Source: Anaerolineae bacterium
Lineage (GTDB): Bacteria; Chloroflexota; Anaerolineae; Aggregatilineales; Phototrophicaceae
Direction of reading: 5' to 3'
Assembly (NCBI GenBank): GCA_022843385.1
Contig: JALHNT010000002.1
Span: 62,001-126,000, forward strand
Length of the DNA stretch: 64,000 bases
Shown: positions 1-8,067 of the stretch, in pieces
Position numbering within the stretch: the first letter of the stretch is position 1
Layout: each line of letters starts with the position of its first letter
Notes under the pieces: model-generated
The model's database searches: none
Told to the model about the DNA's origin: nothing
Seen by the model: the letters and a program-made list of their open reading frames with translations, nothing else
Position numbers and translations under genes: made by a program

Positions 1-1
1 G

Positions 2-958
2 GTCAAACGCCACCTGGTTGACCAGATGGGCTATGACATTGACCACATTGTCGTGACCACCCAGGATGCCGATACCCTTTGGCACAAGGATTATCTCTAT
101 GCCCTCACCTATTGGTTTGCCATCAACCCTGAACGTCATCTGCGTTTCTGGCAAGCCCCGATCCGCTATCACACCAACATCTGGGACATCAACCCGCTGC
201 TGCGGATCGTGAATGCTTACTCCACCGCCTTCGAGTTGGCTTATCTGGCCGCACCCTGGTGGATACCAATGCCGATGTCATCGTATTCACTCAGCCTGAA
301 ACTACTCGATCTGAGTGGCTACTGGGATGGCGATGTGATTGCCGATGAATGGCATATGTTCATCAAGGCCTATTTCGCCCGTGATGGTCTGGTCAAGCTC
401 GATCGCGTCTTTCTACCGTTTTCAGCTACCGCTGTGACCGGCGAAACCCTATGGGAAGCGATCAAGAATCGTTATCAGCAGACATTACGTCATGCCTGGG
501 GCAGCAAAGAGGTCGGCTACATCGTCGCCAAAATGCTGGAGCATCCAGAGATTGAGTTCAACACCTCCTTCAAACTGCTGTTCCGCGTGGCACACGATAT
601 CCTGCTGGCCGGCGCTGGCTGGATCATCCTGACGGCAGGGGCGCAGTTGCCGTTTCTGTTGAACCCATCGTTGCTGGGCCAGGTCTTGAGCGAAGGATTC
701 AACAATCCGGCCTATGTGCTGCTTCAGCTATCCTTCGTCCTGGTGTCCATTCTGGGTATCGTGTTCTGGTATCAGGATGTAACAGTTCGCCCGCCGCGCA
801 CTCGCAAACAGACTATGCGCGAACGCTTTCTGACGCTGCTCAGTTTTCCCCTGCTGCCCATCCTGACGCTCATCTTCGTGGCAATCCCGGTGTTGCAGGC
901 ACAAACACGGCTCCTCTTGGGCATTCCACTGCGCTTCCAGGTCAGCCGTAAAATGTAG
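2..958 (+). CDS. glycosyltransferase family 2-like membrane protein, 5' partial
   Basis: The reading frame is open from the first bases of the window, so the N-terminus lies outside. What remains is the end of a catalytic domain followed by membrane segments. A DADTLWHKDY stretch (near residue 30) and a VIADEWHMF stretch (near 115) sit where processive GT2 enzymes carry DxD and ED motifs, and QQTLRHAWG (near 160) resembles their QxxRW motif. At least three hydrophobic segments follow, at about residues 195-220, 235-255 and 280-305 of the visible part. I infer a membrane-bound sugar transferase acting on nucleotide sugars at the cytoplasmic face; product and acceptor are unknown. It is followed after 27 bases by a dehydrogenase gene on the same strand, possibly co-transcribed. 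Confidence 0.75.
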   Translation, partial: VKRHLVDQMGYDIDHIVVTTQDADTLWHKDYLYALTYWFAINPERHLRFWQAPIRYHTNIWDINPLLRIVNAYSTAFELAYLAAPWWIPMPMSSYSLSLKLLDLSGYWDGDVIADEWHMFIKAYFARDGLVKLDRVFLPFSATAVTGETLWEAIKNRYQQTLRHAWGSKEVGYIVAKMLEHPEIEFNTSFKLLFRVAHDILLAGAGWIILTAGAQLPFLLNPSLLGQVLSEGFNNPAYVLLQLSFVLVSILGIVFWYQDVTVRPPRTRKQTMRERFLTLLSFPLLPILTLIFVAIPVLQAQTRLLLGIPLRFQVSRKM

Positions 959-985
959 TTTTTCATTAATCTCAAGGAGACAGGT

Positions 986-1957
986 ATGGCTAAAGTAGGT
1001 TACATCGGCCTCGGCATCATGGGCGCCGCCATCGCGCGTAACCTGATGAAGGCGGGACATGAGCTGGTCGTCCATAATCGCAGCCAGACCATTGTCCAGG
1101 AATTGGTCGCGCTGGGTGCAACTGCCGCCCACTCTACCAAAGAAGTTGCGCGGCAGGTTGAGTTCGTGTTCACCAACCTCCCCGACACGCCCGATGTGGA
1201 AAAAGTGGTACTTGGCCCCAACGGAATCATCGAGGGAGCGCACGAGGGTCTCATCTATATCGACAATAGCACCATCAAGCCCGAGTCGGCGCGGATGCTT
1301 GCGACACGCCTGGCTGAAGTTGGCGTGTCCGCCCTGGATGCACCAGTGAGCGGGGGCGATGTCGGTGCCAGGAACGGTACACTCACCATCATGGTCGGAG
1401 GTGCACAGGCAGCCTTCGACCAGACGGTTCCGTTGTTTCAAGCGATGGGTAAAGCCTGGGTTCTGGTGGGTGATGCCGGAGCCGGTCAGATTGCCAAAGT
1501 ATGCAACCAGATCATCGTTGGCGCACAAATGGCCTCGATGGCCGAAGCGCTGATCGTCGCCCAGAAGGCCGGGGTCGATCCTAGCCGCGTCGTTGATGCC
1601 ATCAAGGGCGGTGCCGCCCAGATGTGGACGCTGGATGTCAAGCCGCCGCGTCTGTTCGCCGGCAACCGCCAGCCCGGTTTCAAAGCGCATATGCAGCACA
1701 AGGACCTCGGCATTTGCCTCGATACTGGCAAGGCCTATGGCATCCCGCTCCCACTGACCGCCGTCATTCAACAGCTCTATACCACCATGCTCCAGTACGA
1801 GGAACACAATCTGGATAATAGCGCGGTTGTTGGAGTGTACGAACGATTAGCCAATATCCAGCTCAGTGAACCACTCCGCCCTCCGCCCAAGCCGCTTGAC
1901 CCAGTTGAAGAGGCCGAGCAAGAGTCTTTCTCTGGCAGTGACGCGCCGGCCCGATGA
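986..1957 (+). CDS. NAD(P)-dependent 3-hydroxyisobutyrate dehydrogenase family oxidoreductase
   Basis: The 323-residue protein has the beta-hydroxyacid dehydrogenase layout. The N-terminal Rossmann loop GLGIMG is at residues 8-13 with NRS after the second strand. The substrate-binding signature DAPVSGGDVGARNGTL is at about 118-133, and the catalytic lysine in GAGQIAKVCNQ is Lys171. The helical dimerisation domain fills the rest. The family reduces or oxidises small beta-hydroxy acids (3-hydroxyisobutyrate, tartronate semialdehyde, glyoxylate/succinic semialdehyde); the substrate cannot be assigned from sequence. The start is supported by AAGGAGA about 6 bases upstream. The last ~25 residues are Pro/Glu-rich and outside the usual domain. 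A palindrome (2001-2035) lies shortly after the stop. Confidence 0.92.
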   Translation: MAKVGYIGLGIMGAAIARNLMKAGHELVVHNRSQTIVQELVALGATAAHSTKEVARQVEFVFTNLPDTPDVEKVVLGPNGIIEGAHEGLIYIDNSTIKPESARMLATRLAEVGVSALDAPVSGGDVGARNGTLTIMVGGAQAAFDQTVPLFQAMGKAWVLVGDAGAGQIAKVCNQIIVGAQMASMAEALIVAQKAGVDPSRVVDAIKGGAAQMWTLDVKPPRLFAGNRQPGFKAHMQHKDLGICLDTGKAYGIPLPLTAVIQQLYTTMLQYEEHNLDNSAVVGVYERLANIQLSEPLRPPPKPLDPVEEAEQESFSGSDAPAR

Positions 1958-2000
1958 GGTTGCATACAGTCAGTCATCACCAATGAATTTGGCGCACAGA

Positions 2001-2035
2001 TTTTTCGCCGGACAGCCCAACTATCCGGCGAAAAA
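2001..2035. repeat. perfect 12-bp inverted repeat 3' of the dehydrogenase gene
   Basis: TTTTTCGCCGGA (2001-2012) and its exact complement TCCGGCGAAAAA (2024-2035) flank an 11-base loop. A canonical intrinsic terminator has A before and T after the stem. Here T precedes and A follows, so the A/T bases lie inside the stem and no U-tract follows. It may still stabilise the 3' end of the upstream transcript. It ends 4 bases before the -35 box at 2040, so an operator role is also possible. Confidence 0.6.
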
Positions 2036-2039
2036 CTGC

Positions 2040-2068
2040 TTGACGTTTTAGAATTTCTGTGCTACACT
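2040..2068 (+). promoter_or_regulatory. sigma70-like promoter of repeat element copy A
   Basis: TTGACG (2040-2045), a 17-base spacer, then TACACT (2063-2068). An ATG lies at 2075, about where transcription would start, so any translation would be leaderless. The same arrangement (TTGACA, 17 bases, TATCAT, ATG at the same offset) precedes copy B on the other strand near 47.9 kb. That makes it unlikely to be chance. Confidence 0.65.
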
Positions 2069-2466
2069 GTTTACATGAATGATAGGTTATGTTTCCACAC
2101 TCTCATCCCCACGCTTCACATGACATCCCTCACAACTTCAACTCCGGCGACAGTCTCACCTGTTCCCGCCAATAGCAGCCATTCAAATGCACAGCGGAGG
2201 TTTGCTCCCTTCATAATGCTGCACTCGGCGACAGCAGCCGAGACTGAGCGCAGCCGTTTACTGCACTTTTGCGCTAATCTCCCGTCCAGTCGCCTGCACA
2301 TTGGGCGGGAAATATGCAAAGACTGCAAAACGGTGAATCAAAATAACGGTGCGATGCCACACCATCATCAATGCTATCCATCATCCCCATCTTCAGTTAG
2401 CACTTTTTACTTTGCACTCAGCACTTTGATCGTGTCGGTCAACAGCTCCCGTAGCATGACCGACGC
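2040..2466 (+). repeat. dispersed intergenic repeat element, copy A
   Basis: This fills most of the 740-base gap between the dehydrogenase and rluB genes. It is homologous over its length to 47497-47911 on the minus strand. The best blocks are CCGGCGACAGTCTC (from 2144), the ~150 bases at 2191-2342, the CACTTTGCACTCAGCAC words at 2400-2430, and a GTCAAC-CTCCCG-ATGAC block at 2438-2461. A 158-codon frame is open from 2075 to 2551. Between copies, differences fall about equally on all codon positions, so I do not call it a protein gene. The rest of the gap (2467-2632) shows nothing recognisable. Confidence 0.75.
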
Positions 2467-2632
2467 CAATGGGAAATGTCAGCGGCACATTGTTCCCGTA
2501 TTGTCGCCATTGTTGATGCCAGCCTCGCGTATTCCCGCCGGCACCGGATGACGCTTATGCGCTAGCTTCCCGTCTTGTCGCTGCCATTCCCGGCGGAAAT
2601 GATTTCCCGATCCTGATTCGCCAGTCGTCCGG

Positions 2633-2661
2633 CTGACACGTGAAGGGCTTGCTGCTATAAT
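2633..2661 (+). promoter_or_regulatory. sigma70-like promoter of the pseudouridine synthase operon
   Basis: CTGACA (2633-2638), 17 bases, then a consensus TATAAT (2656-2661). This places the transcription start near 2668, 30 bases before the GTG start of the rluB-like gene. It is one of the best promoter matches in the window. Confidence 0.75.
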
Positions 2662-2697
2662 GCGACATGAAATCTGGATTAACGAGATGAAGTAAAC

Positions 2698-3633
2698 GTG
2701 AACGAACGTGTACAGAAGATTATGGCACAGGCCAATATTGGTTCGCGCCGGACCTGCGAAGAACTTATCAGTCAGGGACGGGTTCGGGTGAACGGCAAGG
2801 TCATCCGGCTGGGCGACCAGGCCGATGCATCAGTTGATGTAATCGAAGTCGATGGTACGCGGCTGAAAGCTGCGGCGAAGAAGCTCTATATTGCTTTCAA
2901 CAAACCCAAGTATGTCATCTCTGATGAACCGCACAAGGATGACTCGCGTAAAAGCGTGCGTGACTATCTGCCCTTCCAGGAACACCTGTTCAGCGCAGGA
3001 CGACTGGATGCCGATAGCGAGGGTCTCATGGTATTGACGAATGATGGTGAGCTGGCAAATCGCCTGACGCATCCGCGTTTTCGTCATACGAAAACCTATA
3101 AGGTGACAGTCAATGGTCTGCCCTCGCAGGAGACCTTGGATCGCTGGCGTCAGGGTATTGTGCTGGTTGAAGAAGATGAAACCACCTTTCGCACCGCCCC
3201 TTGCTATGTGAAAATGATTGAGGGTGGGCGTGATTCCGTCCTGCGTGTAGTGATGACCGAGGGGAAAAAGCGCCAAATCCGTAGGGTTGCAGCGGCCCTG
3301 GGTCATCCGGTGATCTCCTTGACTCGAACCTTTATCGGTCAGTTAGGAATCGGCGCACTCCGTCCAGGTGAATGGCGTGAACTGACACCCAAAGAAATCA
3401 TGGCGCTCAAGACTCCGGCTGAAGAGCTGAAAGAAATCCCGCGTCCGCGTCCGCAGCGGCGTCCCTATAAGACCAATGAGAACGCGGAAGAACAACCGCA
3501 GCGCCCTGCACGACCGGCCTCACGCAAGCCGCAATCAGGCAGCAGCGAAGGCACTCGTCGGAAACCCCCGTCACGTCCGGGTGAGCGCCCGTCGAAATCC
3601 CCTAAGCGAACGCCTCGGAGACGCGATTCATGA
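2698..3633 (+). CDS. rluB: RluB/RsuA-family pseudouridine synthase with basic C-terminal tail
   Basis: The 311-residue protein converts uridine to pseudouridine in ribosomal RNA; helix 93 of 23S rRNA is the RluB target, but RluE/RluF or RsuA specificity is not excluded. The S4 RNA-binding domain is at residues 1-60. The catalytic domain follows with the family motif GRLDADSEGLMVLTNDG, whose aspartate is Asp104, and the EGKKRQIRR motif near 185-193. From about residue 240 the chain is a low-complexity Arg/Pro/Lys/Ser tail, probably disordered and RNA-binding. The start is GTG and the Shine-Dalgarno is weak (GAGATGAAG). The stop overlaps the next gene's start as ATGA, so the two genes are translationally coupled. 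Confidence 0.92.
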   Translation: MNERVQKIMAQANIGSRRTCEELISQGRVRVNGKVIRLGDQADASVDVIEVDGTRLKAAAKKLYIAFNKPKYVISDEPHKDDSRKSVRDYLPFQEHLFSAGRLDADSEGLMVLTNDGELANRLTHPRFRHTKTYKVTVNGLPSQETLDRWRQGIVLVEEDETTFRTAPCYVKMIEGGRDSVLRVVMTEGKKRQIRRVAAALGHPVISLTRTFIGQLGIGALRPGEWRELTPKEIMALKTPAEELKEIPRPRPQRRPYKTNENAEEQPQRPARPASRKPQSGSSEGTRRKPPSRPGERPSKSPKRTPRRRDS

Positions 3634-4355
3634 TTGTTCCGTCCGAAGTGCAGGAATATGTCGCCAGGCAGCCCAGCCTGACCTGGCGACGCCATATTCT
3701 GCGGTGGGTCATCCGAACCCTGGGTTTCAAAGTGCTGTGGAACATGGAGATCACCGGTCTGGACAATATCCCAACCGGCGGCCCCAGCATCATCATGATG
3801 AACCACATTTCGCTGATCGATCCCGTTCTGTGTATGGGCGCTGTAACGCAGCGTTTCGTCATCCCAATGACCAAGATCGAGAATCTGGAAAATCCGCTGA
3901 TTGCCCCATTCATTCGCTGGTGGGGAGCCTATTCGGTCAAGCGCGGTGAAATTGACCGCAAAGCGTTGACCAATTCCATTGAATTAGTCAGGAGTGGGCA
4001 GCTCATCCTCATCGCGCCAGAGGGTACACGACACTCAGATGGGTTGGTTGAAGCCAAAGATGGACTGGCCTTCATTGCGACGAAGGCAGATGCAGCCATC
4101 ATTCCAACAGGCATATCGGGTGCTGTCGAATGGAAAGACTGTCTCAAACAATTGCGACGACCTCGTATCCGCATCCACTTTGGGCGGGCGTTCAAATTCA
4201 GGTCATCGGGCAATGGTCGCACTTCTCGCGATGTCCTGCCGGTGATGACTCGCGAGGCCATGTATCAACTGGCACTTGCCATCCAGGACGAACGGTTGCG
4301 GGGATTTTATCGGGATGTCAGCCAGGCTACAACTGAACACATCGCATTCATTTGA
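3630..4355 (+). CDS. plsC: 1-acyl-sn-glycerol-3-phosphate acyltransferase (PlsC-like)
   Basis: The 241-residue protein has the glycerolipid acyltransferase motifs in order: HxxxxD in MNHISLIDP (His59, Asp64), the substrate-binding region near FIRWWGAYSVKRG (94-106), and EGTR in APEGTRHSDG (Glu131). Members transfer an acyl chain to lysophosphatidate at the cytoplasmic membrane to make phosphatidate. Length fits the family. Its start overlaps the rluB stop by four bases. rluB-plsC pairing without cmk is less common than the cmk-plsC pairing seen elsewhere. The exact acceptor is not provable from sequence. Confidence 0.88.
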   Translation: MIVPSEVQEYVARQPSLTWRRHILRWVIRTLGFKVLWNMEITGLDNIPTGGPSIIMMNHISLIDPVLCMGAVTQRFVIPMTKIENLENPLIAPFIRWWGAYSVKRGEIDRKALTNSIELVRSGQLILIAPEGTRHSDGLVEAKDGLAFIATKADAAIIPTGISGAVEWKDCLKQLRRPRIRIHFGRAFKFRSSGNGRTSRDVLPVMTREAMYQLALAIQDERLRGFYRDVSQATTEHIAFI

Positions 4356-4471
4356 CTACGCACGGTTTGAAATCTGTTGGTGACTGCTGCAAATCGCCAA
4401 CCTCATGTCTCACAAAATTCGAACATGCAATAGAATGTAATCATCAATCCAATTCAACATGGTGTCGAATC

Positions 4472-5638
4472 ATGGCCCACCAACCCTATCCGTCTTATCG
4501 GGCGCGAACCAAAGCAAAAGCGGCGAACGAAGGCTGGCTCACTGGCCTGTTCATCGGTGGATTGCTGGCAGTTATTGCTGTTGTGGGGATGGCAGCACTG
4601 GGGTTCGTTGCGCTGGTGCTGCTCACTCAGGATCGCGTCCCTGCGAATGTCAGCGTTGATGGGGTCGAAATCAGCAGCACATCTTTTGAAGAGGCGATGC
4701 AGAGGATCGAGACCGCTTCCCAAGAACAAACGCTGACGTTAACTGATGTGCAGCGCCAATGGGAAGTTCGCCTCTCCGATATGGGCGTCCGCATTGATGA
4801 GGCTGCCACCCGTGATCTGATTGAACAAGCCAGGGAAGGTCAGAACATCCAGCCCTACTACACGGTCAATCTGGTTGAGGCGCAGAACATGCTAGTGCAG
4901 ATCAGTGAGCAGGTTAACATCCCACCGGCTCAAGGCGAACCACCACGACCAGGGCGCATGATTGAAATACCCTCGGTTCTGGATCGACTGCGAACAGATG
5001 CCACCGGTGAGTTAGCCGATGGTATCCTCGAACTGACCATGATCGAAGTCGAGTCGCCGCTGGCTGAGTCGGTCAGTGAATATACCGGCGCAACCACTGT
5101 CCATGTGGTCGAAAAAGGTCAGGAGCTAGCACTGATTGCCCGGCAGTATGGTGTGACCACCAGCGATATTGTTACCCTGAACGAGATCACCAATCCTGAC
5201 CTGATCTTCGTCGGTCAGGAGCTACGCATCCCTGCGGCTAGCCTTTATGAGCCGAGCGCCAATGAGGCTCCGCCTGCACCATTGACTCAGGGAAAATCAA
5301 TCGTGGTCTCGGTCGAAAAGCAGCGTATTTACGCCTATGAGGATGGAAAACTGGTCTACTCGCGCTTGACCTCTACCGGTCGTGCCGAAACTCCCACCGT
5401 GAAGGGTGACTTCAATATCTACGTCAAGTACGAAGCCGATGATATGAGCGGGCCGGGTTACTTCTTGCCTCAGGTGCCTTATACCATGTACTTCTACAAA
5501 GGCTATGGTATCCATGGAACGTACTGGCACAACAGTTTTGGTCGCCCCATGAGTCATGGTTGCGTCAACCTGCCGGTGGAAGAAGCACGCTGGTTCTTTG
5601 AGTGGGCCGAAGTTGGGACGCTGGTACGGGTCATTTAG
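4472..5638 (+). CDS. membrane-anchored L,D-transpeptidase with LysM domain
   Basis: I place the start at ATG 4472 (388 residues) rather than the upstream TTG at 4352, which would overlap plsC and add 40 residues unlike the family. One transmembrane segment is at about 22-46. A putative peptidoglycan-binding region is at about 58-165, a LysM repeat at about 208-254, and the YkuD catalytic domain from about 275 to the end. The catalytic signature is intact: HGTYWHNSFG, then MSHGCVNLP with nucleophile Cys364. The enzyme should crosslink or modify peptidoglycan stem peptides outside the membrane. It is the active counterpart of the degenerate homologue at 21998-22888. Confidence 0.92.
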   Translation: MAHQPYPSYRARTKAKAANEGWLTGLFIGGLLAVIAVVGMAALGFVALVLLTQDRVPANVSVDGVEISSTSFEEAMQRIETASQEQTLTLTDVQRQWEVRLSDMGVRIDEAATRDLIEQAREGQNIQPYYTVNLVEAQNMLVQISEQVNIPPAQGEPPRPGRMIEIPSVLDRLRTDATGELADGILELTMIEVESPLAESVSEYTGATTVHVVEKGQELALIARQYGVTTSDIVTLNEITNPDLIFVGQELRIPAASLYEPSANEAPPAPLTQGKSIVVSVEKQRIYAYEDGKLVYSRLTSTGRAETPTVKGDFNIYVKYEADDMSGPGYFLPQVPYTMYFYKGYGIHGTYWHNSFGRPMSHGCVNLPVEEARWFFEWAEVGTLVRVI

Positions 5639-5682
5639 CCAGCCAATCCAGCGAAAATTCACGTTCTTCGTTCGCTGTGTGA

Positions 5683-5712
5683 TTGCGACCCGTCATCAAA
5701 TTGTGATATGAT
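5683..5712 (+). promoter_or_regulatory. probable promoter of the glmS ribozyme leader
   Basis: TTGCGA (5683-5688), 18 bases, then TATGAT (5707-5712). Transcription would start near 5719, about 50 bases ahead of the ribozyme cleavage site and about 375 bases before the glmS start codon. Confidence 0.5.
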
Positions 5713-5770
5713 GCCTGAGAGTGAACCTGTTTTGGAGGATATAACAGCGAACATATCGGGGGTATAGATA

Positions 5771-5975
5771 GCGCTAGGTCCTGGTTACACAGGATAACGA
5801 GGTGGCGGTTGCTCTCTGCGAAGAGAGCCTAATCCCTAAACAGGGAGAAAATCGGATCGATCAGCGGATGCCGCCGGGATGACTCCACCATCCCTTGTCT
5901 CTTCCCTCCGTACAACAGAAGCCAGCCATGAAAATGGGTGAGTAATCGCTCTCACAAGTGGCAGCAAGTGGAATG
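5771..5975 (+). ncRNA. glmS ribozyme-riboswitch
   Basis: This lies directly upstream of glmS and carries the conserved core. The expected cleavage point is between A5770 and G5771, followed by GCGC. A P1 hairpin (TCCTG/CAGGA) comes next, then the invariant AACGAGG leading into the P2 strand GTGGCGGTT, which pairs with ATGCCGCC. CAGCGGATGCCGCC is the hallmark GCGGAUGC segment. P3 is GGGATG-ACTCCAC-CATCCC. Glucosamine-6-phosphate acts as coenzyme for self-cleavage, which lowers glmS mRNA. Two extra small hairpins (5811-5828, and CCCT/AGGG near 5836-5847) enlarge the P2a region. The 3' boundary with P4 is approximate. The remaining leader to 6093 shows nothing else except the glmS Shine-Dalgarno. 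Confidence 0.9.
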
Positions 5976-6093
5976 AGTCAACGCCCTCACAACGATTCCT
6001 GTCGGAAATCGATCATTGGCGTTTTGTGAACGGTTTGCGTCTGCGCCACACAACCGTTTGCGCTCTTTCATATGTTATCTACGGAGGATTCCC

Positions 6094-7941
6094 ATGTGTG
6101 GTATTGTTGCCTATATTGGTTCGCGTGAAGCGACGCCGATCATCCTGGATGGTCTGCAACGCTTGGAGTATCGCGGATACGACTCAGCCGGCGTAGCCAC
6201 TATCGACCAGGGCGAAATTCATGTTCGCCGTGATGTTGGCAAACTCATTAACCTGCGACTGAAAGTGCAGGCAGACCCACTGACGGGCAAAATTGGCATT
6301 GGGCACACTCGGTGGGCGACACATGGCGCACCCGCCGAGCGTAACGCGCATCCCCATGTGAGCATGGATGGCGAGTTTGTTGTCGTTCACAATGGCATTG
6401 TTGAGAATTACCTTGAACTCAAACACGAACTCATGGCTGAAGGGATTGAGTTCAAGTCAGACACCGACACCGAAGTTATTGTCCAGTTGATCGAGCGCTT
6501 CGCCCACAATGGCGCACAGGGCAATCTGACTGAAGCTACGCGCAAAGCCGTACACTTGATGCGCGGCGCACATGCGATTGTTGTCATGAATCGCAACAAG
6601 CCCGATGAATTGGTGACCGCTCGTGTGGGCAACGCGGGCGGTGTGGCGATTGGGCTGGGAGAGCATGAGAACTTCATTGCCTCCGATATCCCAGCGATAC
6701 TGGAACATACCCGCCGCATGATCTTCCTCGAAAGCCGCCAGATTGCGACCGTTACGGCACAGGGCTTCCATATCCAGACGCTCGATGGGAATCCCATCAA
6801 GAGCGAAATTCATACCATTCCCTGGGACCCGGTGAGCGCAGCGAAGGGCGAATTCAAGCACTTCATGCAGAAGGAAATCTTCGACCAGGCGCGCAGCCTG
6901 ACCGATACCATTCGCGGACGGGTGGACTTCGAGCGCGGTGAAGCGTTGCTCCCTGATCTGAATCTGACTGCTGAACAGGCGAAAGCCCTCAATCGGTTAG
7001 TCACGGTGGCCTGTGGAACAAGTTACTACAGCGGACTCGTGGGAAAGTTCTATATCGAACACCTGGCACGGTTGAACGTCGAAGTTGACTATGGGAGTGA
7101 ATATCGCTATCGCGACCCGATTCTGGATGACCGGACAGCAGTACTGGCGATCACGCAAAGCGGGGAGACCGTCGATACTTTGGCCGCGATGGAAGAAGCT
7201 CGCGAGAAAAAAGCGACGCTGTGGAGCATTGTCAATACTATCGGCAGCCAGGCGATGCGGATCAGCGATGGATACATCACCATGAATGCCGGGCCTGAGA
7301 TCGGCGTAGCCTCGACCAAAGCCTTCACGGCCAGCATTGTCGATCAATATCTGTTGGCATTAGCCCTCGCACAACTACGCGAGACACTCACACTGGGGCA
7401 GCGCCGGCAGTATACCCATGATCTGAGCCGAATCCCCGATCTGGTGGGACGGGCGTTGGAGACTGAACCAGTCATCAAGGAGCTGGCGACCGCGCTCCAC
7501 CACTACACCGACTTCCTTTACCTCGGGCGCGGCATCAATTACCCAATCGCGCTGGAAGGCGCACTGAAGCTCAAAGAGATTAGCTACATTCATGCCGAAG
7601 GTTACCCGGCAGGAGAGATGAAACACGGGCCGATCGCGCTGATCGACGAAGAGATGCCGGTGCTGTGCCTGGCGCTGAAAGACAACCTCTACGAGAAAAT
7701 GATCAGCCAGATCGAACAGGCCAAAGCGCGCGGCGGGATTGTGGTCGCAGTGGCTACAGAGGGTGATACCGTCATCCAGAGCAAAGCCGATCATGTGATT
7801 TATGTCCCTGAATGTCCCTATCTGCTAAGTCCAGTGGTCGCGGTGATCCCGCTACAACTACTGGCTTATCACATCGCTCAGCGGCGCGGCGCCGATGTTG
7901 ACCAGCCGCGCAACCTCGCCAAGAGCGTCACCGTCGAATGA
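6094..7941 (+). CDS. glmS: glutamine--fructose-6-phosphate aminotransferase (isomerizing)
   Basis: The 615-residue protein makes glucosamine-6-phosphate from fructose-6-phosphate and glutamine, the entry to UDP-GlcNAc and peptidoglycan. The start at ATG 6094 is set by ACGGAGGA and by the need for the catalytic Cys directly after Met (MCGIVAYIG). The N-terminal class II glutamine amidotransferase domain covers about 1-220, with HTRWATHG and the HNGIVENY loop. Two SIS sugar-isomerase domains follow, at about 295-425 and 465-595. The C-terminus ends with the conserved DQPRNLAKSVTVE. Regulation is by the upstream ribozyme. The convergent aminotransferase gene ends 127 bases away. Confidence 0.97.
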   Translation: MCGIVAYIGSREATPIILDGLQRLEYRGYDSAGVATIDQGEIHVRRDVGKLINLRLKVQADPLTGKIGIGHTRWATHGAPAERNAHPHVSMDGEFVVVHNGIVENYLELKHELMAEGIEFKSDTDTEVIVQLIERFAHNGAQGNLTEATRKAVHLMRGAHAIVVMNRNKPDELVTARVGNAGGVAIGLGEHENFIASDIPAILEHTRRMIFLESRQIATVTAQGFHIQTLDGNPIKSEIHTIPWDPVSAAKGEFKHFMQKEIFDQARSLTDTIRGRVDFERGEALLPDLNLTAEQAKALNRLVTVACGTSYYSGLVGKFYIEHLARLNVEVDYGSEYRYRDPILDDRTAVLAITQSGETVDTLAAMEEAREKKATLWSIVNTIGSQAMRISDGYITMNAGPEIGVASTKAFTASIVDQYLLALALAQLRETLTLGQRRQYTHDLSRIPDLVGRALETEPVIKELATALHHYTDFLYLGRGINYPIALEGALKLKEISYIHAEGYPAGEMKHGPIALIDEEMPVLCLALKDNLYEKMISQIEQAKARGGIVVAVATEGDTVIQSKADHVIYVPECPYLLSPVVAVIPLQLLAYHIAQRRGADVDQPRNLAKSVTVE

Positions 7942-8018
7942 GACCTACATCTTCTTCCCGTCAATCATCCAGGAAATGATAGAGCGAAACAGACAAAGAG
8001 GTATCTGTCTCAAATCAA

Positions 8019-8048
8019 GGAGGACACAGATAAGCTTTTGTGTCCTCC
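8019..8048. terminator. perfect 10-bp hairpin between convergent glmS and aminotransferase genes
   Basis: GGAGGACACA (8019-8028) and TGTGTCCTCC (8039-8048) pair perfectly around a 10-base loop. Its position between two convergent stop codons fits a shared transcription end. No long U-tract follows on either strand, so the terminator function is inferred from place and structure only. Confidence 0.5.
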
Positions 8049-8067
8049 AGTTGGTGGTGCGGAAAGA

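Noticed and set aside
728-1807. 359-codon frame on the minus strand
   Set aside because: It is antisense to the clear dehydrogenase gene, and its translation has no family features; long mirror frames are common in GC-rich DNA.
4352-4471. 40-residue N-terminal extension of the L,D-transpeptidase from TTG
   Set aside because: It would overlap plsC, is Cys/His-rich unlike the family, and has no ribosome site; the ATG at 4472 gives the normal signal-anchor layout.
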